The position numbers and the translations under genes are program-made. Positions 25,901-35,609 of a DNA stretch of 64,000 nt are shown here, in pieces. The stretch spans positions 124,001 through 188,000 of the forward strand of contig NZ_JAWMWG010000001.1 in assembly GCF_037546065.1 (NCBI RefSeq), written 5' to 3'. The notes beneath the pieces were generated by a model. That model was not told where the DNA came from. It made no database searches and saw only the letters and a list, made by a program, of their open reading frames with translations. Source of the DNA: Holzapfeliella saturejae. GTDB taxonomy: Bacteria > Bacillota > Bacilli > Lactobacillales > Lactobacillaceae. Each line of letters opens with the position of its first letter. Position 1 is the first letter of the stretch.

Positions 25901-26620
25901 CTATAAAGGTTTTCTAGTTGGTGTCCCTGCTTTTCTTGGGTAAGCTTTAGGTATTTGGCCAACTTTTTGAATTAAAGTAAGCGCTCTTGGTTCGTCACTT
26001 AACGGTAGACTAATTTCTAAATTATCAACTAGCTTGCCGTTCAACAAATCTAAAGCTCTTTTTGAATCTGCAATTTCTTCTAAGCTGCTTGAGCCTTTTA
26101 ATGCTACCATGTAACCATTTGGTTTCACAAATGGTAAACAGTACTCACTCAAGACGTTCAGTCTTGCCACTGCACGAGCCGTAGCCAAATCATATTGTTC
26201 ACGATGATTTTGGTCACGACCAATATCTTCTGCACGACCATGAACTAATGAAACATTATCTAAGCCTAATTCATCAACTAATTCGCTTAAAAACTTCAAT
26301 CGCTTATTTAAAGAATCGACAATTGTTACTTCTAGTTCTGGTTGCAAAATTTTCATTGGAATAGAAGGAAATCCTGCGCCTGCACCAATATCGGCTAGCT
26401 TTTTAGACCCTTGAAAATAATCTTTAAAATGAATAAGTGGTGTAATTGAATCAAAAAAGTGTTTTAAATAAACATCTTCTTCATCAGTTATTGCTGTTAA
26501 GTTAACAGATTCATTAACTTCGACTAATTTTTTGAAATAATGATGAAATTGTTCGATTTGTGTTGGTGTCAAATCGAATCCATTTTTTTGTAGTTCGTTA
26601 ACAAATTGTTCTGGATTCAT
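25901..26620 (-). CDS. rsmG: 16S rRNA (guanine527-N7) methyltransferase
   Basis: 239 residues. SAM-binding motif A-D-I-G-A-G-A-G-F-P, then V-D-S-L-N-K-R and A-T-A-R-A-V-A, as in RsmG/GidB. It methylates G527 of 16S rRNA, and loss gives low-level streptomycin resistance. It heads the noc-parA-parB run. In many relatives mnmG is upstream; here cvpA lies upstream in the opposite direction. Confidence 0.95.
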   Translation of the reverse strand: MNPEQFVNELQKNGFDLTPTQIEQFHHYFKKLVEVNESVNLTAITDEEDVYLKHFFDSITPLIHFKDYFQGSKKLADIGAGAGFPSIPMKILQPELEVTIVDSLNKRLKFLSELVDELGLDNVSLVHGRAEDIGRDQNHREQYDLATARAVARLNVLSEYCLPFVKPNGYMVALKGSSSLEEIADSKRALDLLNGKLVDNLEISLPLSDEPRALTLIQKVGQIPKAYPRKAGTPTRKPL

Positions 26621-26766
26621 AGTTCCTCCATAAATTATTTAATTTGTATTTTTGTGTTAAAATTGATTAAAGCTATACCATTAATCATAACATTAATGCC
26701 GTCGTTTTTCGCTCAAAAATTAGAGTTTGTTACCAATTTAGGCAACAAAATTAAGGAGTTTTATCA

Positions 26767-27291
26767 ATGATTTTAAGTATCATTATTCTAATCTATTTGA
26801 TTTCTAAAATTTACAGTGGGTATAAAAAAGGATTTACTAACCGCTTGCTTTCTTATGTTGGTAAGATTGTAACGTTTGTCTTAGCACTTTTTCTACAAGC
26901 CCCAATTGGACAAATTGTCTTTCAACTAATCTATAACCAAGACATTCAAACAAGCAGTGATATTTCAAAAATATTAATTGCACGTTTCATTGCTTTCTTT
27001 GCTATTTTAATTATTGGTTACTTAATTATTATTTCTCTCAAGGCAGTAACATCACCTATTACTAACTTTGCACCAATTAAACTTGTAGATAGCCTAATTG
27101 GAATGGCTTTCAACTTTATTATTGGCTATGTTTTAGTATTTATGATTGTTTCAATGCTTAACATTTTAAAAGTCGATTGGTTTATGAGCCAAGCAAGTCA
27201 AACACCCCTAATTGATTTCATCTTGCATCAAACACCAATTTTTACACAGCAAGTATTCAATGAAATATTTGCACATTTTAATTTTAAATAA
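26767..27291 (+). CDS. CvpA family membrane protein
   Basis: 174 residues, four membrane helices (about 1-15, 28-48, 75-98 and 115-140) with the R-L-L-S-Y-V-G and L-V-D-S-L-I-G-M motifs of CvpA/colicin V production proteins. Their role is unclear; they are linked to envelope stress in other bacteria. AAGGAG precedes the ATG. Monocistronic, divergent from rsmG, and ended by a strong terminator shared with the adhesin gene. Confidence 0.82.
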   Translation: MILSIIILIYLISKIYSGYKKGFTNRLLSYVGKIVTFVLALFLQAPIGQIVFQLIYNQDIQTSSDISKILIARFIAFFAILIIGYLIIISLKAVTSPITNFAPIKLVDSLIGMAFNFIIGYVLVFMIVSMLNILKVDWFMSQASQTPLIDFILHQTPIFTQQVFNEIFAHFNFK

Positions 27292-27298
27292 ACACACT

Positions 27299-27334
27299 AA
27301 AAAACTCTTAAGGTTTTCCTTAAGAGTTTTTCTT
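27299..27334. terminator. Bidirectional terminator
   Basis: Stem AAAAAACTCTTAAGG / CCTTAAGAGTTTTT, loop TTTT, between cvpA and the convergent adhesin gene. Confidence 0.88.
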
Positions 27335-27343
27335 TTGTTCCAA

Positions 27344-30300
27344 TTAATTTAAATACTGAGTTTGAACCCAAATATTTTTATCTGCAGAACCAATTCGAGT
27401 ATATGAGATACCATCTGAAACTATTGTATCAAAAGTTGTAATAAAAGATTGACTTGGCGTGTAGCTACCAAAAATCGCCTGAGCTTGACCTTGGTTGTCA
27501 ATCATCCAATTTTGAACACCATATCCTTTGACATAGTTAACTTCTTTTAATACAGGATCTTGTAAATATTTCTTTTGAATCCATCTATTTTCACTAGTAC
27601 TACCAATTTGAACATAGGTATCACCATTAATTACACGTTCTTTATCTAAAACTTTAATTGTTTCACCTGTTGGAATTAAAGAGTCTGAACCTGTCAGAGG
27701 TGTTGCTTGGTTATCCATAATAGTCCGAATACGTACACCATATCCAGGTACATAATGTACAGCTTGATAACTACCTGATTCAATGTATTGTGCTTGAATC
27801 CATTGATTACTATTTTTTGACTTAATTTGCACATATTTTATACCAGCAACAATTTTTTCATTAAATATCTTAACAGTAGTACTCGTTGGAATATAGACAC
27901 CATTATCTTGAGTAAATGTTCCTTTTTCAGTCAAAATCCATTGCTGAACGCCATAACCTGGAACATAATGTACTTCTTTTGTCTTAGATTGATTTCTACT
28001 CTCCTCTAAGATACTTCTTATATCATTAAATGTTGTTGCCTGTTTAATTTTATTAATATAAAAGTCACTGTTTGGATAGTCTTTTACTTCATAAATAGCT
28101 TTTGATTTTTCATTTAACAATTGATTTTCAGTTGGGTTAGGGTCATATATCGTACTATTGGATTTATGTTGTGCCACAATATTCTCTATACCTAGATTTT
28201 TTAAATCAAGGATATTTTGCGATGTTAAGGCATTCTTGATATCATTCTTAACCTTTTCTGCCACAGTATTTACATTCTTGCTTTGATTACTTTTTTCAAT
28301 AGGACTTAATGTCTGATCTGCATCAATTGCTTTTAATGTTTCAATTGCTTGATTCTCAATTGCCTTAATGGCAGACGTTCTTTGTAGTTCCAAATTAGCT
28401 GTCTGATATTGTTTAATGATATTAGCTTTTCCATCATTAACTGCATTTGATATTGTCTGTGCATCATAAGCTTGTTTAATAGCTGTTTTTGCATCTTCTG
28501 CCGCTTTTTTAGCTGCTTCAATTTGCGTTGCTTTTTGGGCATCAGTTAAGCTATTGTCACCAGTAATTAATGTAACTGTATCATTTAATTGTTTTTCAAT
28601 ATCTTCAGTTGCTTTTGTCTGCTGGTCTGAAACTGCTTTACCAGATTGATGAGCTGCTTTGATAGCTGTTACACCTTGAGTTTGTGCATCTACTATTTCT
28701 TGAGCTTTAGTTGCGGTATTGATTGCTGTCCTTGCTTCTTTTGCTCTATCACTTGCTGCCTTACTTTGTCTTGCTTTTTCAGCATTATCCAAAGTACCAT
28801 CTTTTTCAATGTCAGCTAGTGTTTGAGTTTCGGCTGCATCGATACTATCCAATGCCAATGCTTTTTTGCCATCTAAACTTCCTGGCTGATGTTGTTTGAT
28901 AATATTAGCTTTTCCATCATTGATTGCATTTGATATTGTCTGTGCATCATTTGCTTTTCCAATAGCTACTTTTGCATCTTCTCCAGCTTTTTGAGCGGCA
29001 TTAATCTGCGTTGTTTTTTCTGCATCAGTTAAGCTATTGTCTCCACGAATTGCTGTTACAGTAGTGTTTACTTGTTGATCAATATCTTCAGTTGCTTTTG
29101 TCTGCTGGTCTGAAACTGCTTTACCAGATTGATGAGCTGCTTTGATAGCTGTTACACCTTGAGTTTGTGCATCTGCTATTTCTTGAGCTTTAGTTGCGGT
29201 ATTGATTGCTGTCCTTGCTTCTTTTGCTCTATCACTTGCTGCCTTACTTTGTCTTGCTTTTTCAGCATTATCCAAAGTACCATCTTTTTCAATGTCAGCT
29301 AATACTTTTGCTTCTTGATCATTTATTGCTTTTACTGCTTTCACTTGTTGATCCAATAGCGATTCACTATTAGTTTGATGTTGACTAGCAATTTGTGCTT
29401 TCCCTTGCATCGTTGCTGCAATAATTCCCTGCGCATTTTGTGCTGCCTTTATCGCATCTTCTGCTTTTTTAGCTTCTGTATTTACTGCTGCGACTTGGTT
29501 GGCCTTTGTTGCGTCATCTAATGTCTTATCATCTGCAATATCTTTTAATGTTTGCGCTTTTTGAGCGTCAATTTGTGCCAAAGCATCTGTTTGTTGTTCA
29601 GAGACGCTCTTTTGAGATTGATGTTTGCTTTGAATGGCTGTAATTCCTGTATTTTGAGCGTCTTTTATGCTTTGCGCTTTTTGAGCATCTTTTATCGCTT
29701 GTTGACTTGCTTCAACTTGTTTAGTTACTTCTGCTTTTTGCGCTGCTTTTTGTTCGTTATTTAAAGTATCATCAGTATCAATTGCACTATTGACTTTTGT
29801 TGCTTCGGCATTAATTGCATCAATTGCAGCACTTCTTTGACTTTCTAATGTATTACCTTGTACATGTTGACTATCAATTTGTGCTTTTCCTTGCATCGTT
29901 GCTGCAATAATTCCTTGCGCATTTTGTACTGCTTTTATCGCATCTTCTGCTTTTTTGGCTTCTGTATTTACTGCTGCGACTTGGTTAGCCTTTGTTGCAT
30001 CATCTAATGTCTTATCATCTGCAATATCTTTTAATGTTTGCGCTTTTTGAGCATCAATCTGTGCCAAAGCATCTGTTTGTTGTTCAGAGACGCTCTTTTG
30101 AGATTGATGTTTGCTTTGAATGGCTGTGATTCCTGTATTTTGAGCATCTTTTACACTTTGTGCATTTTGAGCATCTTTTATCGCTTGTTGACTTGCTTCA
30201 ACTTGTTTAGTTACTTCTGCTTTTTGCGCTGCTTTTTGTTCATTATTTAAAGTATCGTCAGTATCAATTGCACTATTGACTTTTGTTGCTTCGGCATTAA

Positions 30301-33300
30301 TTGCATCAATTGCAGCACTTCTTTGACTTTCTAATGTATTACCTTGTACATGTTGACTATCAATTTGTGCTTTTCCTTGCATCGTTGCTGAAATAATTCC
30401 TTGCGCATTTTTGGCTGCCTTTATCGCATCTTCTGCTTTTTTGGCTTCTGTATTTACTGCTGCGACTTGGTTGGCCCTTGTTGCGTCATCTAATGTCTTA
30501 TCATCTGCAATATCTTTTAATGTTTGCGCTTTTTGAGCATCAATCTGTGCCAAAGCATCTGTTTGTTGTTCAGAGACGCTCTTTTGAGATTGATGTTTGC
30601 TTTGAATGGCTGTGATTCCTGTATTTTGAGCATCTTTTACACTTTGTGCATTTTGAGCATCTTTTATCGCTTGTTGACTTGCTTCAACTTGTTTAGTTAC
30701 TTCTGCTTTTTGCGCTGCTTTTTGTTCATTATTTAAAGTATCGTCAGTATCAATTGCACTATTGACTTTTGTTGCTTCGGCATTAATTGCATCAATTGCA
30801 GCACTTCTTTGACTTTCTAATGTATTACCTTGTACATGTTGACTATCAATTTGTGCTTTTCCTTGCATCGTTGCTGCAATAATTCCTTGCGCATTTTGTA
30901 CTGCTTTTATCGCATCTTCTGCTTTTTTGGCTTCTGTATTTACTGCTGCGACTTGGTTAGCCTTTGTTGCGTCATCTAATGTCTTATCATCTGCAATATC
31001 TTTTAATGTTTGCGCTTTTTGAGCATCAATCTGTGCCAAAGCATCTGTTTGTTGTTCAGAGACGCTCTTTTGAGATTGATGTTTGCTTTGAATGGCTGTG
31101 ATTCCTGTATTTTGAGCATCTTTTACACTTTGTGCATTTTGAGCATCTTTTATCGCTTGTTGACTTGCTTCAACTTGTTTAGTTACTTCTGCTTTTTGCG
31201 CTGCTTTTTGTTCATTATTTAAAGTATCGTCAGTATCAATTGCACTATTGACTTTTGTTGCTTCGGCATTAATTGCATCAATTGCAGCACTTCTTTGACT
31301 TTCTAATGTATTACCTTGTACATGTTGACTATCAATTTGTACTTTTCCTTGCATCGTTGCTGAAATAATTCCTTGCGCATTTTGTGCTGCCTTTATCGCA
31401 TCTTCTGCTTTTTTGGCTTCTGTATTTACTGCTGCGACTTGGTTGGCCCTTGTTGCGTCATCTAATGTCTTATCATCTGCAATATCTTTTAATGTTTGCG
31501 CTTTTTGAGCATCAATCTGTGCCAAAGCATCTGTTTGTTGTTCAGAGACGCTCTTTTGAGATTGATGTTTGCTTTGAATGGCTGTGATTCCTGTATTTTG
31601 AGCATCTTTTACACTTTGTGCATTTTGAGCATCTTTTATCGCTTGTTGACTTGCTTCAACTTGTTTAGTTACTTCTGCTTTTTGCGCTGCTTTTTGTTCG
31701 TTATTTAAAGTATCATCAGTATCAATTGAACTATTGACTTTTGTTGCTTCGGCATTAATTGCATCAATTGCAGCACTTCTTTGATTTTCAAGAGAAATTC
31801 TTTCAGATTGTCCTTTGTCATAAGCATACTTATAATCTGCTGTACCATTTGTATATTCTACTGTTTTCGAACTAGGATTTTCATATCCTGACTTAGCTGC
31901 ATCATAACCTAATTTAAAATTGGAACCATTTACATATCTTGAATCAGATTTAGGATCATAATTTTTGTTCAGAATATTATCAAGAAAAAGCTTAATTCCT
32001 TCATCAACCTGTCTTCTATTTTTTTGTGAAATAATATCTTCAATTTGAGATTGAGTTAATACAATATTAGATGTTGTATCATTAATAACGTATTTCCCTT
32101 GTAATTTATAATTATTTAGTTCTTTCAAGTCAAATCCCTGAGGCAACACAAGAGAAAAAGGAATTGGTGTCCCATCACTATATGCTGGATTGTTTTTTAG
32201 TTTTAAATTATACAAGCTAGTTTGGTCATTTTTATTCTCTTCATTTTTATATTGGGGGTTAAATGCCACATTACCGTTCTTGTCTAAAAATTTAATGTAA
32301 ATACTATTATTGGCATTATTATAAATTTTATTTGATGCCTCTGTTCTAACAGAACTGTTCAACACGTAATTATTCTGCTCATCTAAACTAAGACTGTAAT
32401 CATTACTAAATTGAAAAGTCGGAATAGCTGCAAACTGCAAAAACTTAGTCTGTGAACCTGATGTGTTGGAGTAAGTAAATGCTTTTTGATTTTGACCATT
32501 CATATTTGAACCAACTGCATCCCCACCATTCATAGAAAATGATATTGATGAGTAAGGTACAATCCCATTACCAGTATCTACTCCCACATTCTTAGAAGTT
32601 AAGTTGTTAGATCCAGAAAATAGCTTACTATTAGGAGAATTTTGCATCCCTCTAATATCAAAAATAGCTCCAACTTGACTTGGCGAATCAATAGACATTC
32701 CGGCCCCTTGTACAAGGGTAACATTTCCACTTCCTGCTGCTGATACATTAAGTGTTGATAAATCATTTGCCTCTAATTTACCTGTTACGTTAACTAAAGT
32801 ATTATTATTAGATATCAAATTTTGACCTATAACCTTAAATTTACCTGCATTTAAAGTCATAGTCCCTCCAATATATACACCTACTCTATCAGTATTTCTT
32901 GAAGCCAAAGGACCATCTAAAATAACGTTAAATTCAGCATTTTTTGCCAAAGTAACGTCTCCTCTGTTAAGATAAAACGCTGCAGCTAGATTGCGATATC
33001 CATTCGATTGTTGTTGCATAGCAGTATTAACTTGAGGTTTTATATTAATTTTTGCCCCTTCATTAACCTGCATACTCCCATTAGGCATATAAATACCATA
33101 AGCTACTCCGGTTGGAGAACTGCCGGCTCCACTAGTTCCATCTCCCATAGGACTCAAATCAACAATAGCACCAGATTCAAGAACAACATTACCATTAGTA
33201 TTAATAGCTAGAGCCGTACCGTTGAAAGTGGAGCCGACATAATGACTACCAGACAAGAAAGTTAAAGAAGATACTTCCATATTTTCTTGAGTACTACCAG

Positions 33301-34444
33301 CGTTAGGATTTGCTTGATTCAAGTTTGCTTGTGAAGCAACATAATCTGGTGCTAAACCATTATTAACTGCTTCTAATCCTGGAATCTCTTTAGGTCTATA
33401 ATTTTGACCACCATTTACTGTAACATTGTTTTTAACGTACACTTTGGTTGCTGTTGCACTGATTAGCTGAGGTCCAGTATAGGTAATGTTGTCATAAGTC
33501 AAAGTCCCACTACCCTGGTTTTTAGTTGGGCCATAAAAATTACCACCATACATTGTAATGTCTTTCATCGTTAAGTTTCCAACGGAGTTATTTTGAAAAC
33601 TATAACTTGAATAATCAACAGTTTTTCCTCTACCATCTACAGTTAAATTTGTATTATTAAAACCAATATTAAGTTCACGTTCAGGTAAATAACTTTGCCG
33701 TGGACCATAATACGCATCACTCGTACCATATCCGATTACAGCACCATTTAACTGCCATAAACTAATATGATTCATCACCAAAATTTTGCGAGTACTTGAA
33801 CTTAAATAAGCATTTCTTAACTCTTCTGCTGTTCTAACAAGTCGAGTTCCTTGTGTATTGTTAAAAAAGGCTTGCCCTTGTTGATATGCCGAGGTGTAAA
33901 TTGATGAAGTATAATCTATTGTATTATCGTTTCTAGTGTTTTTAAAACTAGCATCTGGATCTGTACCATCATTAGTTCCATCAACAAATCCTTTATAAGT
34001 TAAATTATATGCTGTAATGTATTCTTGAGTTAATGTTTCACTTTCAGTTTTACCAGCTACTTGATTGTCTTTTAAGGCTTGAACATCAGCTAAAGCATCA
34101 CTAACACCCTGACTAGTTGCAGATGCATTATCAGATCTAGGTTGTATTTCTAAGTCTTCTGAATGCAATAATGATTCTGTTGAAGAAGTTGTTTTAGGTT
34201 CTTCAACAACCGATTGTTTAGATTGTTCTTGATCGACAGTTGTTTGCTTAGGCGTTTGATTTTCCGACGATGAAGTATGTTGTTGAGCCCCCTCTTGCGC
34301 TTTAACAGTTAGTCCTAAATTGGGCATAGCACTTATTGAACCCAACAAGAAAAAGCTTGATAATGATACAATTACCCAGTTTTTCTTTTTTTTGCGTAAA
34401 ATTTTCTTTTCTTGTGTTTTTTTAAATTGATTTTTATTGTACAT
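27344..34444 (-). CDS. Giant secreted adhesin with pectate-lyase-like head and DUF1542-like repeat stalk
   Basis: 2366 residues. Residues 1-50 are a KxYKxGKxW-like signal (basic run, then K-K-N-W-V-I-V-S-L) lacking the Tyr and Gly. A Ser/Thr/Gln-rich part and a Tyr/Gly segment (Y-K-G-F-V-D-G-T) lead to a beta-helical pectate-lyase-like adhesive domain (about 200-680). From about 885 to 2100 run roughly fifteen 81-residue helical modules of DUF1542 type (pattern A-I-D, then D-x-T-L-x-x-x-x-K, then A-x-x-A-I). Ten of them form five near-identical 162-residue pairs. Residues 2158-2366 are three modules beginning V-H-Y-V-P-G-Y-G-V and ending W-I-Q-x-x-Y-L, resembling SLAP/SH3-like wall-binding modules. 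No LPXTG is present. ATG with GGAGG. Likely binds host or plant glycans or proteins; ligand unknown. Confidence 0.88.
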   Translation of the reverse strand: MYNKNQFKKTQEKKILRKKKKNWVIVSLSSFFLLGSISAMPNLGLTVKAQEGAQQHTSSSENQTPKQTTVDQEQSKQSVVEEPKTTSSTESLLHSEDLEIQPRSDNASATSQGVSDALADVQALKDNQVAGKTESETLTQEYITAYNLTYKGFVDGTNDGTDPDASFKNTRNDNTIDYTSSIYTSAYQQGQAFFNNTQGTRLVRTAEELRNAYLSSSTRKILVMNHISLWQLNGAVIGYGTSDAYYGPRQSYLPERELNIGFNNTNLTVDGRGKTVDYSSYSFQNNSVGNLTMKDITMYGGNFYGPTKNQGSGTLTYDNITYTGPQLISATATKVYVKNNVTVNGGQNYRPKEIPGLEAVNNGLAPDYVASQANLNQANPNAGSTQENMEVSSLTFLSGSHYVGSTFNGTALAINTNGNVVLESGAIVDLSPMGDGTSGAGSSPTGVAYGIYMPNGSMQVNEGAKINIKPQVNTAMQQQSNGYRNLAAAFYLNRGDVTLAKNAEFNVILDGPLASRNTDRVGVYIGGTMTLNAGKFKVIGQNLISNNNTLVNVTGKLEANDLSTLNVSAAGSGNVTLVQGAGMSIDSPSQVGAIFDIRGMQNSPNSKLFSGSNNLTSKNVGVDTGNGIVPYSSISFSMNGGDAVGSNMNGQNQKAFTYSNTSGSQTKFLQFAAIPTFQFSNDYSLSLDEQNNYVLNSSVRTEASNKIYNNANNSIYIKFLDKNGNVAFNPQYKNEENKNDQTSLYNLKLKNNPAYSDGTPIPFSLVLPQGFDLKELNNYKLQGKYVINDTTSNIVLTQSQIEDIISQKNRRQVDEGIKLFLDNILNKNYDPKSDSRYVNGSNFKLGYDAAKSGYENPSSKTVEYTNGTADYKYAYDKGQSERISLENQRSAAIDAINAEATKVNSSIDTDDTLNNEQKAAQKAEVTKQVEASQQAIKDAQNAQSVKDAQNTGITAIQSKHQSQKSVSEQQTDALAQIDAQKAQTLKDIADDKTLDDATRANQVAAVNTEAKKAEDAIKAAQNAQGIISATMQGKVQIDSQHVQGNTLESQRSAAIDAINAEATKVNSAIDTDDTLNNEQKAAQKAEVTKQVEASQQAIKDAQNAQSVKDAQNTGITAIQSKHQSQKSVSEQQTDALAQIDAQKAQTLKDIADDKTLDDATKANQVAAVNTEAKKAEDAIKAVQNAQGIIAATMQGKAQIDSQHVQGNTLESQRSAAIDAINAEATKVNSAIDTDDTLNNEQKAAQKAEVTKQVEASQQAIKDAQNAQSVKDAQNTGITAIQSKHQSQKSVSEQQTDALAQIDAQKAQTLKDIADDKTLDDATRANQVAAVNTEAKKAEDAIKAAKNAQGIISATMQGKAQIDSQHVQGNTLESQRSAAIDAINAEATKVNSAIDTDDTLNNEQKAAQKAEVTKQVEASQQAIKDAQNAQSVKDAQNTGITAIQSKHQSQKSVSEQQTDALAQIDAQKAQTLKDIADDKTLDDATKANQVAAVNTEAKKAEDAIKAVQNAQGIIAATMQGKAQIDSQHVQGNTLESQRSAAIDAINAEATKVNSAIDTDDTLNNEQKAAQKAEVTKQVEASQQAIKDAQKAQSIKDAQNTGITAIQSKHQSQKSVSEQQTDALAQIDAQKAQTLKDIADDKTLDDATKANQVAAVNTEAKKAEDAIKAAQNAQGIIAATMQGKAQIASQHQTNSESLLDQQVKAVKAINDQEAKVLADIEKDGTLDNAEKARQSKAASDRAKEARTAINTATKAQEIADAQTQGVTAIKAAHQSGKAVSDQQTKATEDIDQQVNTTVTAIRGDNSLTDAEKTTQINAAQKAGEDAKVAIGKANDAQTISNAINDGKANIIKQHQPGSLDGKKALALDSIDAAETQTLADIEKDGTLDNAEKARQSKAASDRAKEARTAINTATKAQEIVDAQTQGVTAIKAAHQSGKAVSDQQTKATEDIEKQLNDTVTLITGDNSLTDAQKATQIEAAKKAAEDAKTAIKQAYDAQTISNAVNDGKANIIKQYQTANLELQRTSAIKAIENQAIETLKAIDADQTLSPIEKSNQSKNVNTVAEKVKNDIKNALTSQNILDLKNLGIENIVAQHKSNSTIYDPNPTENQLLNEKSKAIYEVKDYPNSDFYINKIKQATTFNDIRSILEESRNQSKTKEVHYVPGYGVQQWILTEKGTFTQDNGVYIPTSTTVKIFNEKIVAGIKYVQIKSKNSNQWIQAQYIESGSYQAVHYVPGYGVRIRTIMDNQATPLTGSDSLIPTGETIKVLDKERVINGDTYVQIGSTSENRWIQKKYLQDPVLKEVNYVKGYGVQNWMIDNQGQAQAIFGSYTPSQSFITTFDTIVSDGISYTRIGSADKNIWVQTQYLN
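29357..31786 (-). repeat. Five tandem 486-bp repeats inside the adhesin stalk
   Basis: Five 486-bp (162-residue) units, each two 81-residue DUF1542-like modules. Units 1 and 3 share variants (D-D-A-T-R, I-I-S-A-T-M), while units 2 and 4 share D-D-A-T-K and I-I-A-A-T-M. The array therefore looks like a duplicated 972-bp dimer plus one unit. The fifth unit diverges at its end, where a second, older repeat family of about 483 bp follows (about 28.1-29.35 kb). Confidence 0.9.
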
Positions 34445-34768
34445 AATTATTCCTCCTATTATATCGGAAACTACTTAAAATCCAAAATAATATTACTATC
34501 AGCCACTTATGCCAAACCATCTAACAAATTCAAAATACTACTAATTATTTGGTTGGACAAATAATAAGGTGCGTAAGTAATAAAATTATACATCTATCCA
34601 AAAAACATGATATATAATACATATTCATTTAATGTATTCTTAAATTTTAAGCTCACTCTCTTTAATCAACCTATCCATTATTTTTAATTAAATATTAATT
34701 TAAAGGTCGATTTTTCTTTAAATTAATAATAAAATAACGATAACAATAAGTTTAAGGAGTATATTACT
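34445..34768. other. 324-base intergenic region between adhesin and kinase genes
   Basis: AT-rich divergent region with no gene seen in it. It contains the adhesin promoter (34487-34515) and the motif AATTATTTGGT at 34543-34553. The same 11-mer occurs at a similar distance upstream of the other giant adhesin (60992-61002). No convincing promoter for the rightward kinase gene was found, apart from its AAGGAG ribosome binding site. Confidence 0.5.
34487..34515 (-). promoter_or_regulatory. Promoter of the 2366-residue adhesin
   Basis: On the minus strand: -35 TTGGCA (34510-34515), 17-base spacer, -10 TATTAT (34487-34492), about 43 bases before the ATG. Confidence 0.55.
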
Positions 34769-35587
34769 ATGATTAACGACTATCCACAGGTTCTAAGCAT
34801 CGCTGGTTTTGACAGCGATGGTAGTGCAGGTATGCCTGCTGATTTACACACATTTTTTGCACACAAAGTTTATGGTATGGGGATTTTAACGGCCGCTGTT
34901 GCTGGTAACTCCTATCAAATTGAAGATGCCACCATGATGCCACTTTCTTTTATTGCTCAACAATTTGATACTTTAGCTAAAGACTTTGACATCCGTGCAA
35001 GCAAGACAGGTATGCTTTCAAGCAAGGAAATGATTAAAGTGGTCGTTGAAAAATATCAAGAAGTTAACTTTGGCCCATTAGTTGTTGATCCTGTTATTGT
35101 GACAAAACACGGTAACAAATTAATTGATGATGATGCGATTGATTTCTTCAAAGAAAACTTAATTCCACTGGCTGAAGTGATTACACCTAATTATTTTGAA
35201 GCTCGTACTTTAACCAACCTAGAATTAAAAAATGATAAAGAAATCCATCAAGCGGCCAAATACTTACACGAGCTAGGGGCTAAAAATGTTATTATTAAGG
35301 GTAAACATCATAAAGAAGATGGCCCTGAACAAGTAAGAGATTTAGTTTCACTTGAAAATGGTGATATTTTCTGGCTAGAACATGACTACTTAGATACTAA
35401 CCGCATTAATGGAACAGGTGATACACTAGCAGCAGCTATTACGAGTCACTTGGCCTTAGGTGACACAGTCAAAGAAGCCATTACTAAGTCTGTTAACTTC
35501 ACTCATGATGCGATTGCTCATGAAATTCAGGTTGGTCATCAATACGGTCCAATCAATCATTGGGCTGCAATGGATCGTTTAAATTAA
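34769..35587 (+). CDS. Pyridoxal/hydroxymethylpyrimidine kinase (PdxK/ThiD family)
   Basis: 272 residues with the ThiD/PdxK signature: S-I-A-G-F-D-S-D-G-S-A-G near the start, D-P-V-I-V after the middle, and N-G-T-G-D-T-L-A-A-A with the catalytic Asp. Members phosphorylate pyridoxal-type vitamers or HMP. No thiamine genes lie nearby, so a salvage pyridoxal kinase is slightly favoured. AAGGAG precedes the ATG. gatD follows 22 bases downstream, probably on the same transcript. Confidence 0.85.
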   Translation: MINDYPQVLSIAGFDSDGSAGMPADLHTFFAHKVYGMGILTAAVAGNSYQIEDATMMPLSFIAQQFDTLAKDFDIRASKTGMLSSKEMIKVVVEKYQEVNFGPLVVDPVIVTKHGNKLIDDDAIDFFKENLIPLAEVITPNYFEARTLTNLELKNDKEIHQAAKYLHELGAKNVIIKGKHHKEDGPEQVRDLVSLENGDIFWLEHDYLDTNRINGTGDTLAAAITSHLALGDTVKEAITKSVNFTHDAIAHEIQVGHQYGPINHWAAMDRLN

Positions 35588-35609
35588 TACCCATTAGGAG
35601 AGGATTAAC

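Noticed and set aside
29357..31786. Antisense 70-residue frames recurring every 486 bp
   Set aside because: Shadows of the repeated adhesin coding sequence, with no start signals.
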